Below are positions 21,899 to 32,879 of a stretch of DNA of 64,000 nt, one piece after another. This stretch comes from Balanoglossus misakiensis. Lineage: Eukaryota; Hemichordata. The translations under genes and the position numbers were made by a program. The notes beneath the pieces were generated by a model that was not told the DNA's origin, made no database searches, and saw nothing but the letters and a program-made list of their open reading frames with translations. Where the stretch lies: positions 10,168,001 through 10,232,000 of the forward strand of contig CM082589.2 in the NCBI GenBank assembly GCA_040954595.2, read 5' to 3'. How positions within the stretch are numbered: the stretch's first letter is position 1; each line of letters starts with the position of its first letter.

Positions 21899-22236
21899 AA
21901 CATCTGGCAGGGTTCAATCATAAAGGGGGAACTTCGGAAACCCTAGTTCAGTGTACAAATTTCAAGCTAACTCATCGCTTCCCAACACAAATTTGGGAAC
22001 GTATGTTTAGATGTCTTGTCAATTCCTTTTTGAATCAGAGGGGTGAAACCCATAATACCCAGCACTGTCCCTTAGATACAGAAACAGTCCAAAAATGTTT
22101 ACTAGAAGCTGTCACAAAATGTTTGGAATGTACTGAAGATAAAGCTGATCATATTGACAAAATTAATGGTGACCTTAAGGCTCAACTTACTGGCTTGCAA
22201 GAGGAATTTCAGATTTTTTGTGACAGAACATAGTAC
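21899..22236 (+). pseudogene. Academ-like protein, core segment 2
   Basis: Open from the TTAA junction (KHLAGFNHKG, then LTHRFPTQIWERMFRCLVNS) to a stop after FQIFCDRT. A helical segment (IDKINGDLKAQLTGLQEEFQ) is included. It follows directly from core segment 1 once the TTAA element is removed. 22237-22796 holds no clear continuation apart from a short KYVEELECKFQNQNLK piece after an AG at about 22358, so an intron or decay lies here. Confidence 0.65.
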
Positions 22237-22796
22237 GATATTTTACCCACAAGTCTCCGTTATTTGTATCATCGAAGGTTGCCCATTTAATAACTTTTTC
22301 TGTTTTAGATACTAACAATGATATGAAGTACATATAAATCTATTTATTTTTATCTAGGAAAAGTACGTTGAGGAATTAGAATGTAAATTTCAAAATCAAA
22401 ATTTAAAAGCCATAGAAATCAAAGTATCAATGTACTGCAAATGTCACACTTTAGGGGAAACAAGCAATGACTAACTGAGGTGGCCAGTCTCTGTTGAAAG
22501 TTAACATGTAAATTTCCATTGTTCTGTCAATAGAAAAAATCAATATCTTTTTGTTTGATTAAACAGGTTTTACAAGTGACCCTGTTTTACTCCAAACTTT
22601 TTTGTATGGCTGGCTATGCAATTGCTTGATTATTTTATAAAATTCGTATCTCCTCTCTCAATAATGCATAATTTTCTAAATCATTTGAAATGGTAATTGA
22701 CAATAAGATTCACCTTAAAAGTAAGATCTCAAAATTTATATTAGTGGTGTACAATTCTCTCTACACATGTTAACTTTGCCTGGTTTGACTGAGTAA

Positions 22797-23510
22797 ATGA
22801 TTGTACAAATCAGAATGAATCATGGGATATTTCACGTACTGTGCAGAAGGGCAAATACAGACAAAACTTTCAAATTTTGGGTTAGATTTATAGAGGACGA
22901 TTTGTTTGCATACATGTCTTTGTACATTGCAATAAGGTCAGGAAATTGGAACCTTCGAATATTGGCTTTGAAACAAATGAACCCACTGTTCCATGCATAT
23001 GACCGATCCCTGTACTTGAGGTTAATTCCCAGACATCTCGCTGACCTTCTGAAGATGCCAAACTCTCTGTTGTTACATTTCAAAGCAGGTGGTTTTGTTT
23101 GCAATTTGTCAGGCTCAACTTGGGTTAATGTAGCACTAGATGAAGCCCATGAAATGTGTGTCAATAAAGATGTTAAAGCTGCATTGCATACTTCTACAGG
23201 TGGGTTAATGGAGAGAATAGCAATTTATTTACCCTATAGAGCTATGGCTGCCAAGAATCTAAAAGATCAGTTATTTCCTTTCCAAAATGAAACCCATAAT
23301 TCAGTTAGCGTACATAAAATAAATGAGTCAAACTGCAGGTTGTATATCAATTGTCTTGAAGGTGCTGATGTATTTTCACCACTTAATACCGCCAGGGAGC
23401 TAACTAATATATTTTCAGATGACACAGCGAAAAATAGCGTCAAGGACACTGTGGTCCCATTTGAGGATTATGTAGAAACAGTGACACACCAGAATAAAAA
23501 TTACAGGTGA
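22797..23510 (+). pseudogene. Academ-like protein, core segment 3
   Basis: A 237-codon open frame. Blocks typical of the family as I recall it: TFKFWVRFIEDDLFAYMSLY, IAIRSGNWNLRILALKQMNP, DRSLYLRLIPRHLADLLKMP, LDEAHEMCVNKDVKAALHTS, IAIYLPYRAMAAKNLKDQLF. The function of the blocks is not established by motif; this may be the catalytic or DNA-binding core of the transposase. It ends at 23510, followed by a 1-kb non-coding stretch before the nuclease segment. Confidence 0.65.
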
Positions 23511-24526
23511 CATTGCAAGCAGATATGATCTTACGATATAGAAATATGGAATGTAAAAACATTAACAAGGAACATGCCCAAAAATTGACCAAAAATTGTC
23601 TGTACAAACACATATGAGAAGCAACTTCTTTCAGTCAGCCCTGGAACAGACAGACAGACAGACACACACACACACACACACACACTGACCTGCCACTGGT
23701 AATTAAAAATTTAATAGCCCATGGTCTCTCTGACAGCTGGCTTATTGAAGTTATGTAAACATGTCTAAGTTGGGGGTAACGACTCCTTGTAAACAGTAAC
23801 TTTCAAAACAACTGGATAATTGGTTAAGGAGAAGATTTGCTAACCAAAAACAAAGAAACTTTCATAAAAACTCGCTAAATATTGAATATTTCTGATATCA
23901 GAATTGAATAAAAGTTGCACATATACATGTATGTGTTATGAAATTATATCCCAAATTTCAAAGCAATCAGAGAAAAAACAAATTTCAAAGCAATCAACAA
24001 GCAGTTTCACAAAAGATATTTGTTCAAAAGTGGCAAAAACACAAAATTGTACAATACCTTACCTCAATCACTACAAGGAACATGCTGCCAAAGTTCTATG
24101 CAATATGACAAACAGTTTCAGGAAAACAATTTTTGACAAAAATTGCAAAAGTTTCCCCGATAACACATTTATGAAAATATCACATTTTTTACAACATATT
24201 ACTTGACTTACACCTACGAACATGCCTACCAAATTGCAAAGCAATCTGGCATGCGGTTTTAAAGAAAAATAAATTGACCAAAAATGGCAAATATTGCTCA
24301 AAATTATAAATATGCAAATTTTGCAACAATTTGAACAAAACTATGGTTACTCAGACAACCATTAGGAAGCTTCATGCTAAATTTCAAAGAAGTAAGCCCA
24401 TCACTTTCAGAAATGAAGACTTTTTACTAATAACATGGAAAAATACAAAAAAATGCATAAAAAATAGGTAATCAATAATATTAGCTCAAAACATACATCA
24501 ATTGTAAGCCAAACAAGAGAAAACTA
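23511..24526. other. Non-coding gap inside the transposon, with repeats
   Basis: Contains a (GACA)/(CA) microsatellite at 23649-23687 and, at about 23930-24440, diverged units of the dispersed repeat with CAAATTTCAAAGCAATC and TTGACCAAAAATGGCAAA that is also present, reversed, at 37920-39110 and 41390-41860. It is either an intron of the element or a later insertion. Confidence 0.55.
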
Positions 24527-25039
24527 GTGAACTTCTTGTCAGCCACATCTTTAAAAATAATTGTGCCGGCTCTGCAAGGTGATCAGGTCCTCATTACAGC
24601 AGGTGGCTTTGATGGAGAAAATAGGGACAAGAATCTTTTCGTTGGTAGTAATGGAATTGTGTCTGAGTGGGAAGCCAAAAGTTGTCATGAAGAAGCTGAC
24701 AGTAGATGCATCCTTCATGCAGTTCAGTCCTCTTACAAGAAAGGTGTTATTTACTCCCCTGATACCGATACTTATCATGTTCTCCTCCCAGTACTATATC
24801 AACATGTTCAAAAGGAGATATTTGTACAACTTGATAATGATTTATCAAATCTCACTTATTTAGACATGAATCAATTCAAATCAGATTTAAATTTAGACCC
24901 TGATTTGCAACATATTCCCCTCCAATATTTAGGCAAAATATTTCAAACACTGTTCATATGCACAGGTTGTGACTATACTTTGCAGGCATCGGAAGGAAAT
25001 CTTTCTACAAGACATTTTTTCAATACTCTGAATTTATAA
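24527..25039 (+). pseudogene. Academ-like protein, XPG-type nuclease segment
   Basis: 170 open codons. Acidic motifs typical of XPG/FEN-like nucleases in this transposon group: SCHEEADSRCILHAV (residues about 52-66), GVIYSPDTDTYHVLLP (about 74-89) and FICTGCDYT (about 144-152). XPG-like enzymes cut branched DNA using metal ions held by these acids, and the acids are all present. The usual follow-up SFFxGIGK is degraded (LQASEGNLST). The frame shifts at about 25030 into the next segment. Confidence 0.7.
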
Positions 25040-25923
25040 CTAGTGGCACCCTTATACCTGGAACACTGATAGACACAACAGTAGACAGTGTAGGGAATGG
25101 AATTTTCGCTTTCATACGTTTAAAAGGTAGTGTTTATGTTAAGAAACATTTCCAAGCATTTGATGCATCTCATCCTTTTGAACTTTATCGACAAGTAGCC
25201 AGTGTCACTAACAGTCTTAAAGATAACCACATCAAATGGCTTACATATATACGAGAAACAATTTGCCCACGTATCCAGTATGAGGAAGAATGTATCCCTT
25301 CCTTTGAAGCCCTACAACTGCACTGGAAAAGATCATGCTGGGTCTCTCAGTTATGGTCCCAGGCCGATCAGTGCCATGTTACGTTTCCCTTATTCAATAA
25401 TTATGGATACAGACTAAGCAACGGCGAACTTGATATTATTTAGGACAGTGATGCCAATTTAGAAAAAGTGAAAAATAATTTGGAGTTGCTAACAAAAGGG
25501 TGTGGCTGCAAAAAGATGCCAACTTGTAATAGCAGATGTTGTAAATGTTATAAGACCCACAATGGTTGTGGCCCTGCGTGTCGATGTAATGACTGCAGTA
25601 ATCCACATAATGGGAATCCTGGATTCTGTACCACATCGAAAAAGTATGGGGTATGCCCAAAATATACAGATAAGTCACCACTATTAGAATCACCATCACC
25701 AATCACTGATACTGAACATCATAATATGGAAAATAGCATTGATGCAATTTTACAGGAGTCACATGAATTTGACATTTTAAGAGAAGAAGAGGGAAATATT
25801 TACGAGACTGATTCTGACTTTGACGAACTGACTGATGAATATAACTGGACGGAAGAAAAACAAACTGATTATTCAAAGAATGGTGATTGTGATTCCAATG
25901 ATGGTGACTGTGATGACATTTAA
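25034..25923 (+). pseudogene. Academ-like protein, C-terminal part with Cys-rich finger
   Basis: One frame from EFITSGTLIPGTLIDTTV through HFQAFDASHPFELYRQVASV and LSNGELDII, then TAG at 25439-25441 in place of a probable Trp, then DSDANLEKVKNNLELLTKG. The Cys-rich finger follows, with cysteines at residues 12, 14, 20, 24, 25, 27, 34, 38, 40 and 43 counted from 25468 (CGCKKMPTC ... CGPACRCNDC). This is the Cys8-type zinc finger associated with Academ. An acidic, serine/aspartate-rich tail ends at a TAA (25921). Apart from the TAG it is intact for almost 300 codons. Confidence 0.75.
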
Positions 25924-26059
25924 TGAATCATCAAAGAAATTGATTTGGTCTTTTGGGGGTTGCAGCCCTGTTGTGGTTTCAGTCATACCTTTTCAATCGC
26001 ACCCAGTGTGTATGTGTTAATTTCAGACATGGTTACTATAACCGTGTTCCAAACAATCA

Positions 26060-26990
26060 CCATTTTATCCGCTTGACACTGCGGTAACACAACGATCACT
26101 TCTTTGTCCTCTACTTTTTAATATGTACACTTCTCCATTAGGGAAATTAGTTTCTAGTCATGGATGCCTGTATATAGCTTTTATGCAGATGGCTCTTCAT
26201 TGTCTTTTACCAACGAGAATGCTCCCAGAATGCTTTATGCGGTACTGGATGTCTGAAAATGTCTTGTGTTTAAATAACGATAAGACTGAATTTGTTATTT
26301 TTTCTGCTACTTCGGGTAATCTATCTGCCAGAGGGATTACAGAAATTCATGTGATGCTCTGAAACCTGTTCATTGTCTGACAATGATTGCACAGATCTGC
26401 CATTCAGTCGCTTTTCATTTGCAGCATATTGCACTTGTCTGTAAATATTTATCTCAAGCCGCCACAGAGCAATAAAGTTCCTGCTTTTGTTGCATTTCGA
26501 ATAGATTTGTGTAATTCACTTTTATTTGGGCTCCCTAAGTACGAGATCAGTCGTATTCAAGTTCAAAATATTGCTGCTAGTTCCAAAATCACCTTTTACA
26601 TCAATGCAATTTCAGTTGCATTGGTTACCTGTGTCTGATCGTATTGTTTTCAAGATGTTATTTCTTATTTTTGAATTCATTCATAGACTTGGACCATCAT
26701 ATCTGTCTGATATGATCAAATTATATGTTCCAAATCGAAACTTGAAGTCAGCTGATCAGCTCAAACTCTGTCATGTTCAGCCCAATGCAATGATGACAAC
26801 AAAAGTCAAAACAAAATTGCTTGCCTTCAGACACAAATATTTATTGCACATATCATCAGCGAATAAAGGGAAATGGTTTCGAAGTTACAGTTGGCATTTT
26901 GCATATTCGAAACATCTACTTATATCCCAGGCCATGATACGGAGAAAAAAAAATACACCAGCTGTGCTCCTCACACGTACGTAGTCATGT
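26060..26990 (+). mobile_element. CR1/L2-type LINE fragment (reverse transcriptase C-terminal part)
   Basis: Broken plus-strand coding text: SLLCPLLFNMYTSPLGKLVS (reverse transcriptase motif region; the following YADD core is lost), NVLCLNNDKTEFVIFSA, SLLFGLPKYEISRIQVQNIA, FQLHWLPVSDRIVFKMLFLI and LGPSYLSDMIKLYVPNRNLK. The order matches the second half of a CR1/L2/Rex-like open reading frame. At least three frames are used. It inserted into the 3' part of the Academ-like element. Confidence 0.7.
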
Positions 26991-27559
26991 ATGGTAAACC
27001 TGGCATTCTGTCCATATGGGACCTACATTTGTAGGCGATTGATCGATGTTGTGTCGAAATCAGGCCAGTAATTAAGTTAAAACTTGGCTAATATGTTACC
27101 TTAGGGTGTTATCCATTATCCAGTAACTGTTTTACTTAAGAATTGCCTTTCAAAGACTGTTTCCCCATGGTAAACTTATCGTTTCACGATCAATGCAACA
27201 CTTCCTGTTACGCAAGCATTTCAAATTAATTTCTTTTCACGGATGTTGGGACCGATATTAGACCTCTCTATCAGGAAAGTTTGGTTACTTTCTGAGGTCG
27301 TTTTCAAATGATTTTTGACACGTTTGTGGACGTCTCTTTCGGGGTCACCAACATACCACCGAAAACACGTTAAAAACTTTTACTATTACCACAGATTTTC
27401 ATAAAATTTACGTATGCAGTGAAAAATGGGAATCACTTTCGTAATTTATCCAGCTAACATGGTATTTTATTGCACAACAGAGCGTAAAAATCAAGTTGAA
27501 AATCACCTTGAAAACTGGCCTATTGCCGTCTGTTTGAAAGTTAACGGTCGCTCGCTTGA

Positions 27560-27599
27560 TGAACTTTCATATGCAAATGAGCACCGTGCGATCTGACTG
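27560..27599 (-). repeat. Right terminal inverted repeat of the Academ-like element
   Basis: Reverse complement begins CAGTCAGATCGCACGGT, then GCTCATTTGCATATG, pairing with the left end at 16627. TGTA follows at 27600-27603. Confidence 0.7.
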
Positions 27600-27729
27600 T
27601 GTATATGTACTCCGTGTAGACTGAATGGGACCACTGTGTCCTTGACGCAATTTTTTACACTTATCAGGTATATGTTGACTAACACAAGCCAAAATATCAC
27701 CAACTCATCTGAGAAATCTTATCCCAGGT

Positions 27730-28150
27730 CCTAAGGTTGTGAGATTAATAGAATCTCACACTCCCAAGGACTAGGGGTCATAATTCTGACATGAGTTGGG
27801 GATTTTATGTCCCACACAAGCCGCAGGCGAGTGTGGGACAAAATATCCCTGACGAGTGTGGGAAATATGATCATAGGTCCTTTGTGTATGAGATTATATT
27901 TCTCACACGGGCACAAATTAGCTAAATTCGTCTTAAAACATTGAATAAATGACTCTTGAATTGTCATCTGGCATGTAGTTTCTTTATCGTGTCATTGGAT
28001 AACATTTAGCGCACGTTATTAAAAAACGCTTTGTCATCCAATCGGCGCTCGCGTCATATACAGCTTTCGATTCAGTGAGTGTGTGGGATTGATTTGTTCT
28101 CACACTCTGATCCCACACTCTCAGCATGCCAGGAGTGTGAGAATGTATTA
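27730..28150. mobile_element. Possible miniature inverted-repeat element
   Basis: Left text GATTAATAGAATCTCACACT and right text whose reverse complement reads TTAATACATTCTCACACTCC are partly complementary. Internal repeats of GAGTGTGGGA and TCTCACAC occur throughout. Ends and target duplication are not resolved. Confidence 0.3.
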
Positions 28151-28468
28151 AGATCTACGAGTTTGAAATCTTAGGTGAAGATTTTATCAATTTCACTGCC
28201 AACCATGTAGGGCATACTGGGATATGTGTACATGCCAAAGCACAAACAGTTATGACCTGACAGCTCAGTTTGTAGATCATTTCTACAAATCCACAAAGAA
28301 ACTCAAAGTTTAGAAAAGTCAGGCCTGTTAGAAATATTATAAATATCACTGTTAATACTAATTTCAAAGCCATGTGAATTTGTTCACTTTATGGAAATTT
28401 TTAAAGGAAGGGAGGATTGGTATTGACTGGAATAATTACAACGGATGTTTTTTTCTCTCTATTTTCAG

Positions 28469-28588
28469 ATGTGAATGAGTGTTCAGATTCTGTTTGTGCT
28501 GGAGGTTTTCTCAATGCAGAGGGTGGATTCAGCTGTAGTTGTGGTGATGATGGTTTCTCTCTGAGTGCAGAGCATGTCAATTGTTTAG
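28469..28588 (+). CDS. EGF exon 3 (one cysteine lost)
   Basis: Phase-1 exon of 40 codons after CTATTTTCAG, donor GTAAG. The product starts D-V-N-E-C, has SDSVC, SCSCGDDGFSL and VNCLG, but the third cysteine position reads Phe/Leu (GGFLNAEGGF), so one disulfide cannot form. No stop codon. It is the first exon after the large transposon insertion, which the splicing would have to bridge. Confidence 0.65.
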
Positions 28589-28589
28589 G

Positions 28590-30440
28590 TAAGTTTTTTT
28601 TGAGTGGGGAGGGGATAGGTCAACAATGGATTTGCATTTCCTGCTTCAAAAGGGCGCTTACAGAAGTTGTAAGTGACAGACTTTACAGTCAGTCACCATG
28701 TTAAAACAGAAAATAATTAAAAGTTATCAGGCACTTTCCATAGTTAGAAATTTAAAAAAATAGCGTCAAGGACACCTGGTGCTCTCTCAGTGTGTAGTGG
28801 CTGATGAGCAGCATGTTTGGAGAACAGTGGTTTGGTATATGGGTGAAAGGAACAATTTGCAAACACCAAGGTGAAATGCTGAACTGTTTTGCTCATGTAA
28901 TATTGAATGAAGCTTGATAAGGTGGGTGCTTGGCAGAGGGAAAAACCACTTGTCAATGGCTCTAATAACTGTTTTAAATTTAGTCTTAAAATGGCCCGCA
29001 CACACAAATGGCCTCACACAAATATATTCTGTCATTTCCCTCTCAGATTTTGTATCTTATGTTATACTGATGGAATTCATTGTGTATTGTCGTATCAAAT
29101 TGCACCAGTGCAAGCTATGAGAAATGTGTTTTGAAAAAAAAACAGTGCAAGTAGAAGCACTAGTCTAAACGTGAAAGAAATATATTTTGAAAAAAAATAT
29201 CAGACAGCATTCAAGATCAGCTTAAGTGTTTTGATAAAAAGTTCTCCATTTTCAAGTATATAGGTAATGTCATGTGCTGACTATAGTAGTGTAGGTGTTA
29301 GCAAAAAAATACATGAATTGTTCAAACAGAAAGTTCAATCATTTAGTTTCCCCAGTTTATGGGAGCATAGCAGTTGTGAACATAGTATATGAAATAATTT
29401 TAAAAAGTCATTGCTCTCTGGTCCATCATTTTCGGTAGAAGTGACCTGATTTCACATCAATAGTTTCCCACCTGTCATTTCCAGCTAATTTCATGTAGAA
29501 CAAAACTCTTATACAACATAATGACATTTCTAGAACTTATTTTTGCTGGTTGGGCCCACAGACTAACACTAGTCGTTCTAAAAAGAAACTTCCATAACAA
29601 CCTGTACGCTTGACGCGTTCAAGTCAAGGCACACCTAACCAATTCAAAATATGCAAATTAGAAAAAGACGCATATGCATTATTTGTGTCCCCAGAGACAC
29701 ACACAGGAAATCAAGCGAGTGCGGCCACTAGCTGGAAGAGCTGAATTCAATGTATTGCCTTACAATGTTCATGATACAGGGGGGGGGGGGGGTGATGATC
29801 AATGAACAGAACAGCGGTCCAATTTCACGCATTGTAGTGCACTGATCGTGGCAAGTTGATCATGGCAAAACAAATGACGATGTTAGATAGCAGTTCTTCA
29901 CAAGTTTGACCAATTTGTATGAAAATCGTCTCGCCAAACACAACTGTTTTCTCGCGGGTAGTGAAAACACTGCTGGCTAATCCGTTCCGATTTCTGTCAC
30001 TGTTCCAATTCTTCCTCAACACCTCAAAGCTACACACCACCGCCAAAAACATAAAGCTACACACCCCTACTAGAAAATGGTATGAATTCTTGACGGACGG
30101 AAGTAGTTTGACAGACGGAAGTAGTAGCTCATACCCAACTTGACAGACTCCTCTGTTTACACTTCGGAGCCAAAACAATGAGTTTGTTGTCTTATGCATG
30201 ATATTTTTGGCTTTCAAACACTACCTTGTTAAATGTTATTTGGTTACTACATTGTTTGTTTATCAGTATTCAGTACTGGTACAGATAAACATATGATATG
30301 ACCAAGTTGTATGCCAGATGATATTTATTAAGTTTCACACAATTTTGCTCTCTTGTCGTATATTTTCAAATGTCCACTCAAAGACAACTGTAATTCACAT
30401 GTATTCATTCTAATACATTTTATGATATTTGTGTTTTCCC
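28590..30440. other. Intronic sequence between EGF exons 3 and 4
   Basis: No exon recognised. 28757-28777 repeats AAAAATAGCGTCAAGGACAC, which also occurs in transposon core segment 3 (23436) and, reversed, just outside the right transposon end (27640). A poly-G run lies at about 29779-29791. A minus-strand open frame at 29825-30217 has no family resemblance. Confidence 0.45.
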
Positions 30441-30445
30441 TGCAG

Positions 30446-30555
30446 ATGACAATGAGTGCGATCAAGCTGGTTGGTCACCATGCCAACGAGTATGTTACAA
30501 CACACCAACCAGTTACCAGTGTGGTTGCAGACCAGGATTCAACATACATGCGTTG
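30446..30555 (+). CDS. EGF exon 4 (truncated)
   Basis: Acceptor TTTTCCCTGCAG, donor GTGAG. D-D-N-E-C, SPC, RVC, YQC and GC are present, with CYNTPTSYQCGC matching the hydroxylation signature. The exon stops after RPGFNIHAL and lacks the sixth cysteine. It enters in phase 1 but leaves in phase 0, which matches exon g read as Gln-rich coiled coil but not as Thr-rich. It could be a genuine shortened exon or a shifted donor. Confidence 0.6.
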
Positions 30556-30696
30556 GTGAGTATCTACAATTTGGAGAGAAAGTAAGATGTATGGGTTTGT
30601 ACTTAGTGTCTTATACATGTATATGTGACACTGAAATCATATATTGTACAATCAGTCATTGGTAAATGTCGGCTATTCATGACACAAATCAACATA

Positions 30697-30881
30697 CAGT
30701 CAAACCTGTTTGAGTGGCCACCTCTATTAGGCAGCCACCTCTATATAGTGGCCACTTTATTCTAGTCCCTGTGCAATTTACATCTACATTAATTGACTTT
30801 CTACAAGGTATAATGGCCACTTATCTATAAAGGCCAGTTTAGAAAAGTCCCTTCACTAGCCATAATGAGCAGGTTTGACTG
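30697..30881. mobile_element. Mariner-like miniature element, copy 2
   Basis: Left end TA-CAGTCAAACCTGTTTGAGTG, right end CAGGTTTGACTG. Internal GTGGCCACCTCTAT is shared with copy 1. The right TA has mutated. Confidence 0.65.
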
Positions 30882-31339
30882 CTGTTGTGTTGATTTCTGT
30901 CTTTTTTACGTGTAACACAATCATGACATTTTTCATAAAGAGGGCAGCCTTCCAAAATAAAGTGTCATCTCAATGCAGACAATGTGAAAAAGGCGGTCAG
31001 TAGAGTACTGCTCGAGCTCATCTAGTTTGTTGTATACATGATACAAGTTGCGTGTAAAACTGACCTTACAATAAAATGTGGCTGTCGAACATAAGTCCCA
31101 ACTATAGTGTTGATACACAAGACAATCAAGTTTTTACTTTGTGACCAACTGGCCTCATGTTTGCATCTTGGAAGGGTAACATGACTGCATAGCAATGTTT
31201 TATTAAAATTTGGTACATAGAGAAATGGACTACTGTGACAGTATTGACTCTGGGAACTATGTAGATGATGCCCAGCCTAAAATACTGACTCTCTGCAATT
31301 ATATTTTTTAGCATTTTTGTTCAATTGCACTTTCAAGTA

Positions 31340-31509
31340 CAGTCAAACCTGTCTAACACCAAAGGGACTGAAGAAATTGTTCAGATTGCAGGTGTACAAT
31401 TTAAAGAGGTTCTTTCAACATGTGGTTCTATGTCAAAAGGTTTGAACAATGTCTTTGAAATAGACAGGTTTCCAGATTAGACAGGGTTCGGTTGAGACAG
31501 GTTTTACTG
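31340..31509. mobile_element. Mariner-like miniature element, copy 3
   Basis: CAGTCAAACCTGTCTAACACC at the left minus its last base pairs with GACAGGTTTTACTG at the right; TA at 31338-31339 and 31510-31511. Confidence 0.7.
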
Positions 31510-31530
31510 TATTTTGATACATGCTCTGGC

Positions 31531-31620
31531 TTAACCCTTTCACCACTATGGTTCAGTCTAAACCTTTTATTTTCTATGGTAAGGTTGGATCTTTAAAGAG
31601 GAAACTGTTTTTTTCTGAGA
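31531..31620. mobile_element. Truncated relative of the 85-bp TTAA element
   Basis: TTAACCCTTTCACCACTATG and GGTTCAGTCTAAACC match the element at 10461-10553. The right inverted end is missing. Confidence 0.55.
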
Positions 31621-31624
31621 ATCT

Positions 31625-32620
31625 ATTTATTTCCTCTGTCACAAAAATTGCATGGGAGTTCTAATTCTAAAAGGAAAACTGATTTGATAAAAGATCTCAA
31701 AGTCAAGTTTTGGATGTGGCTCCATTTCAAGTATTGTAGGTGACTAGTTTTTCCGGAGTTCAAGTCTGTATACTTGCAGTAGAGTTTGTCACATGGACTT
31801 GGGTAATCTGAGTGAGGTCAGAAATTGAACTTACACACATTTAGTTGAGTTAAGAACATGTCTGGTGTATTACTGTAATATGACTAGATACTGCAAATGC
31901 CTTAACTATAAGTGTATGTTAAAATACAGTTTCCATGGACAAATGTGAGTGATGAAATTAAATACACATGTTCATTAAAATCCACCATGATAGAGCGCCC
32001 CCACTGTTCAGAATGTCCATTTTGAAGTCCTACATCTATGACGTCATGCCTAGCTGTCAATGTTAACTGATGTGCACTTGTACTACTAGTAAATGGAAGT
32101 ACTTTAAAGTAAAGCTCAGATGCAAGGTTTTGTAAAATAAATATAATATTAAAACGTTGCCATCATTTTAGTCCTTTGGAACAGCTGTCCTATTGACTAA
32201 TGTGATCACTCTGTGTACGGCATATGGCATATTAAGCATTTAGTATTTTTCAATCAGAAACCGTTAATCCTGTGATTAATTCTTCTTCTTGCAACATTGA
32301 TTTTAAATCACCACACATGAATATTTTTGTCCAAAGGACTGCGATGCCCAAGTTTTTTTATGATAAGATAAACAAACAGTGAAATTCAGTGAAGAAGTGA
32401 GCGAGCACTTGCCCATTCATTGTTCAATGAAAGGTGACCGCCAAAACAAAAGTATTGAGAAAATAACCCGAAGTTGGAGTTGCTGAGTTTTAAATTGATT
32501 TCAATAATCTCCCAAGTGAAAAGCTTGGCTTGGCTGAAGCTCCTGTAGTCATGTTACATGTAGGTAGATTGACACAGATGACAATGTTTGAATGTTTACA
32601 CTTTTCTTTGTTTGATCTTT
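31625..32620. other. Intronic sequence
   Basis: No exon, RNA or transposon end seen between the miniature elements and exon g. Confidence 0.45.
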
Positions 32621-32623
32621 CAG

Positions 32624-32875
32624 AGGAATATTCAAGCACTGCAGAAGAATCTAGAGATGGCACAGAAAAAAGAACTTGAATTGAAACAACAGCAAGATCA
32701 ACATGCCAGACAAAGTCAACTCATAGCTCTAAGACAACAACATCAACAACAACAGCAATTACAAAGGTTACAACAAGAGAGAGCCCAACAATAACAACAA
32801 CAACAACAACAAGCAGTGCAAGCACAGCCATCCAATATACAATCAACAAATCAACAACTAAAACACCTCTTACAA
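32624..32875 (+). CDS. Low-complexity exon g (Gln-rich coiled coil or Thr-rich)
   Basis: Acceptor TTTGATCTTTCAG, donor GTAAG, 252 bp. Frame 1 (phase 0-0) gives a charged helix, RNIQALQKNLEMAQKKELEL, then poly-Gln, cut by TAA at 32792-32794, and ends with an LxxLL motif (LKHLLQ). Frame 3 (phase 1-1) gives EEYSSTAEESRDGTEKRT, a TGA at 32677-32679, then a long Thr/Ser-rich tract ending TTKTPLT. Exon f joins in phase only with the first; the join to exon h works with either. Composition of the first half looks like a real coiled coil. Each frame has one stop, so neither is intact. Confidence 0.45.
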
Positions 32876-32879
32876 GTAA

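Larger units (their letters stand above)
16627..27599 (+). mobile_element. Decayed Academ-like DNA transposon, ~11 kb, nested insertions
   Basis: Inverted ends CAGTCAGATCGCACGGT with further similarity for about 35 bp (CTCATT, CATATG) lie at 16627 and, reversed, at 27599. TGTA at 16623-16626 and 27600-27603 gives a 4-bp target duplication. Inside, all on the plus strand, are a Cys-pair segment, a helical segment, an HGTS motif plus OTU domain, a GDGKTFHHLIKLK/GDWHTLKNYQ core, a conserved FWVRFIEDDLFAYMSLY block, an XPG-like nuclease and a Cys-rich finger. XPG plus Cys8 finger is the known hallmark of Academ. The reading frame is broken by several frameshifts and nonsense codons and by three later insertions, so this copy cannot make transposase. 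It lies in the intron between EGF exons 2 and 3. Confidence 0.75.

Noticed and set aside
29825-30217. 130-codon minus-strand open frame
   Set aside because: No family resemblance, includes a local direct repeat (GACGGAAGTAG) and lies in an intron of the plus-strand gene; likely chance.
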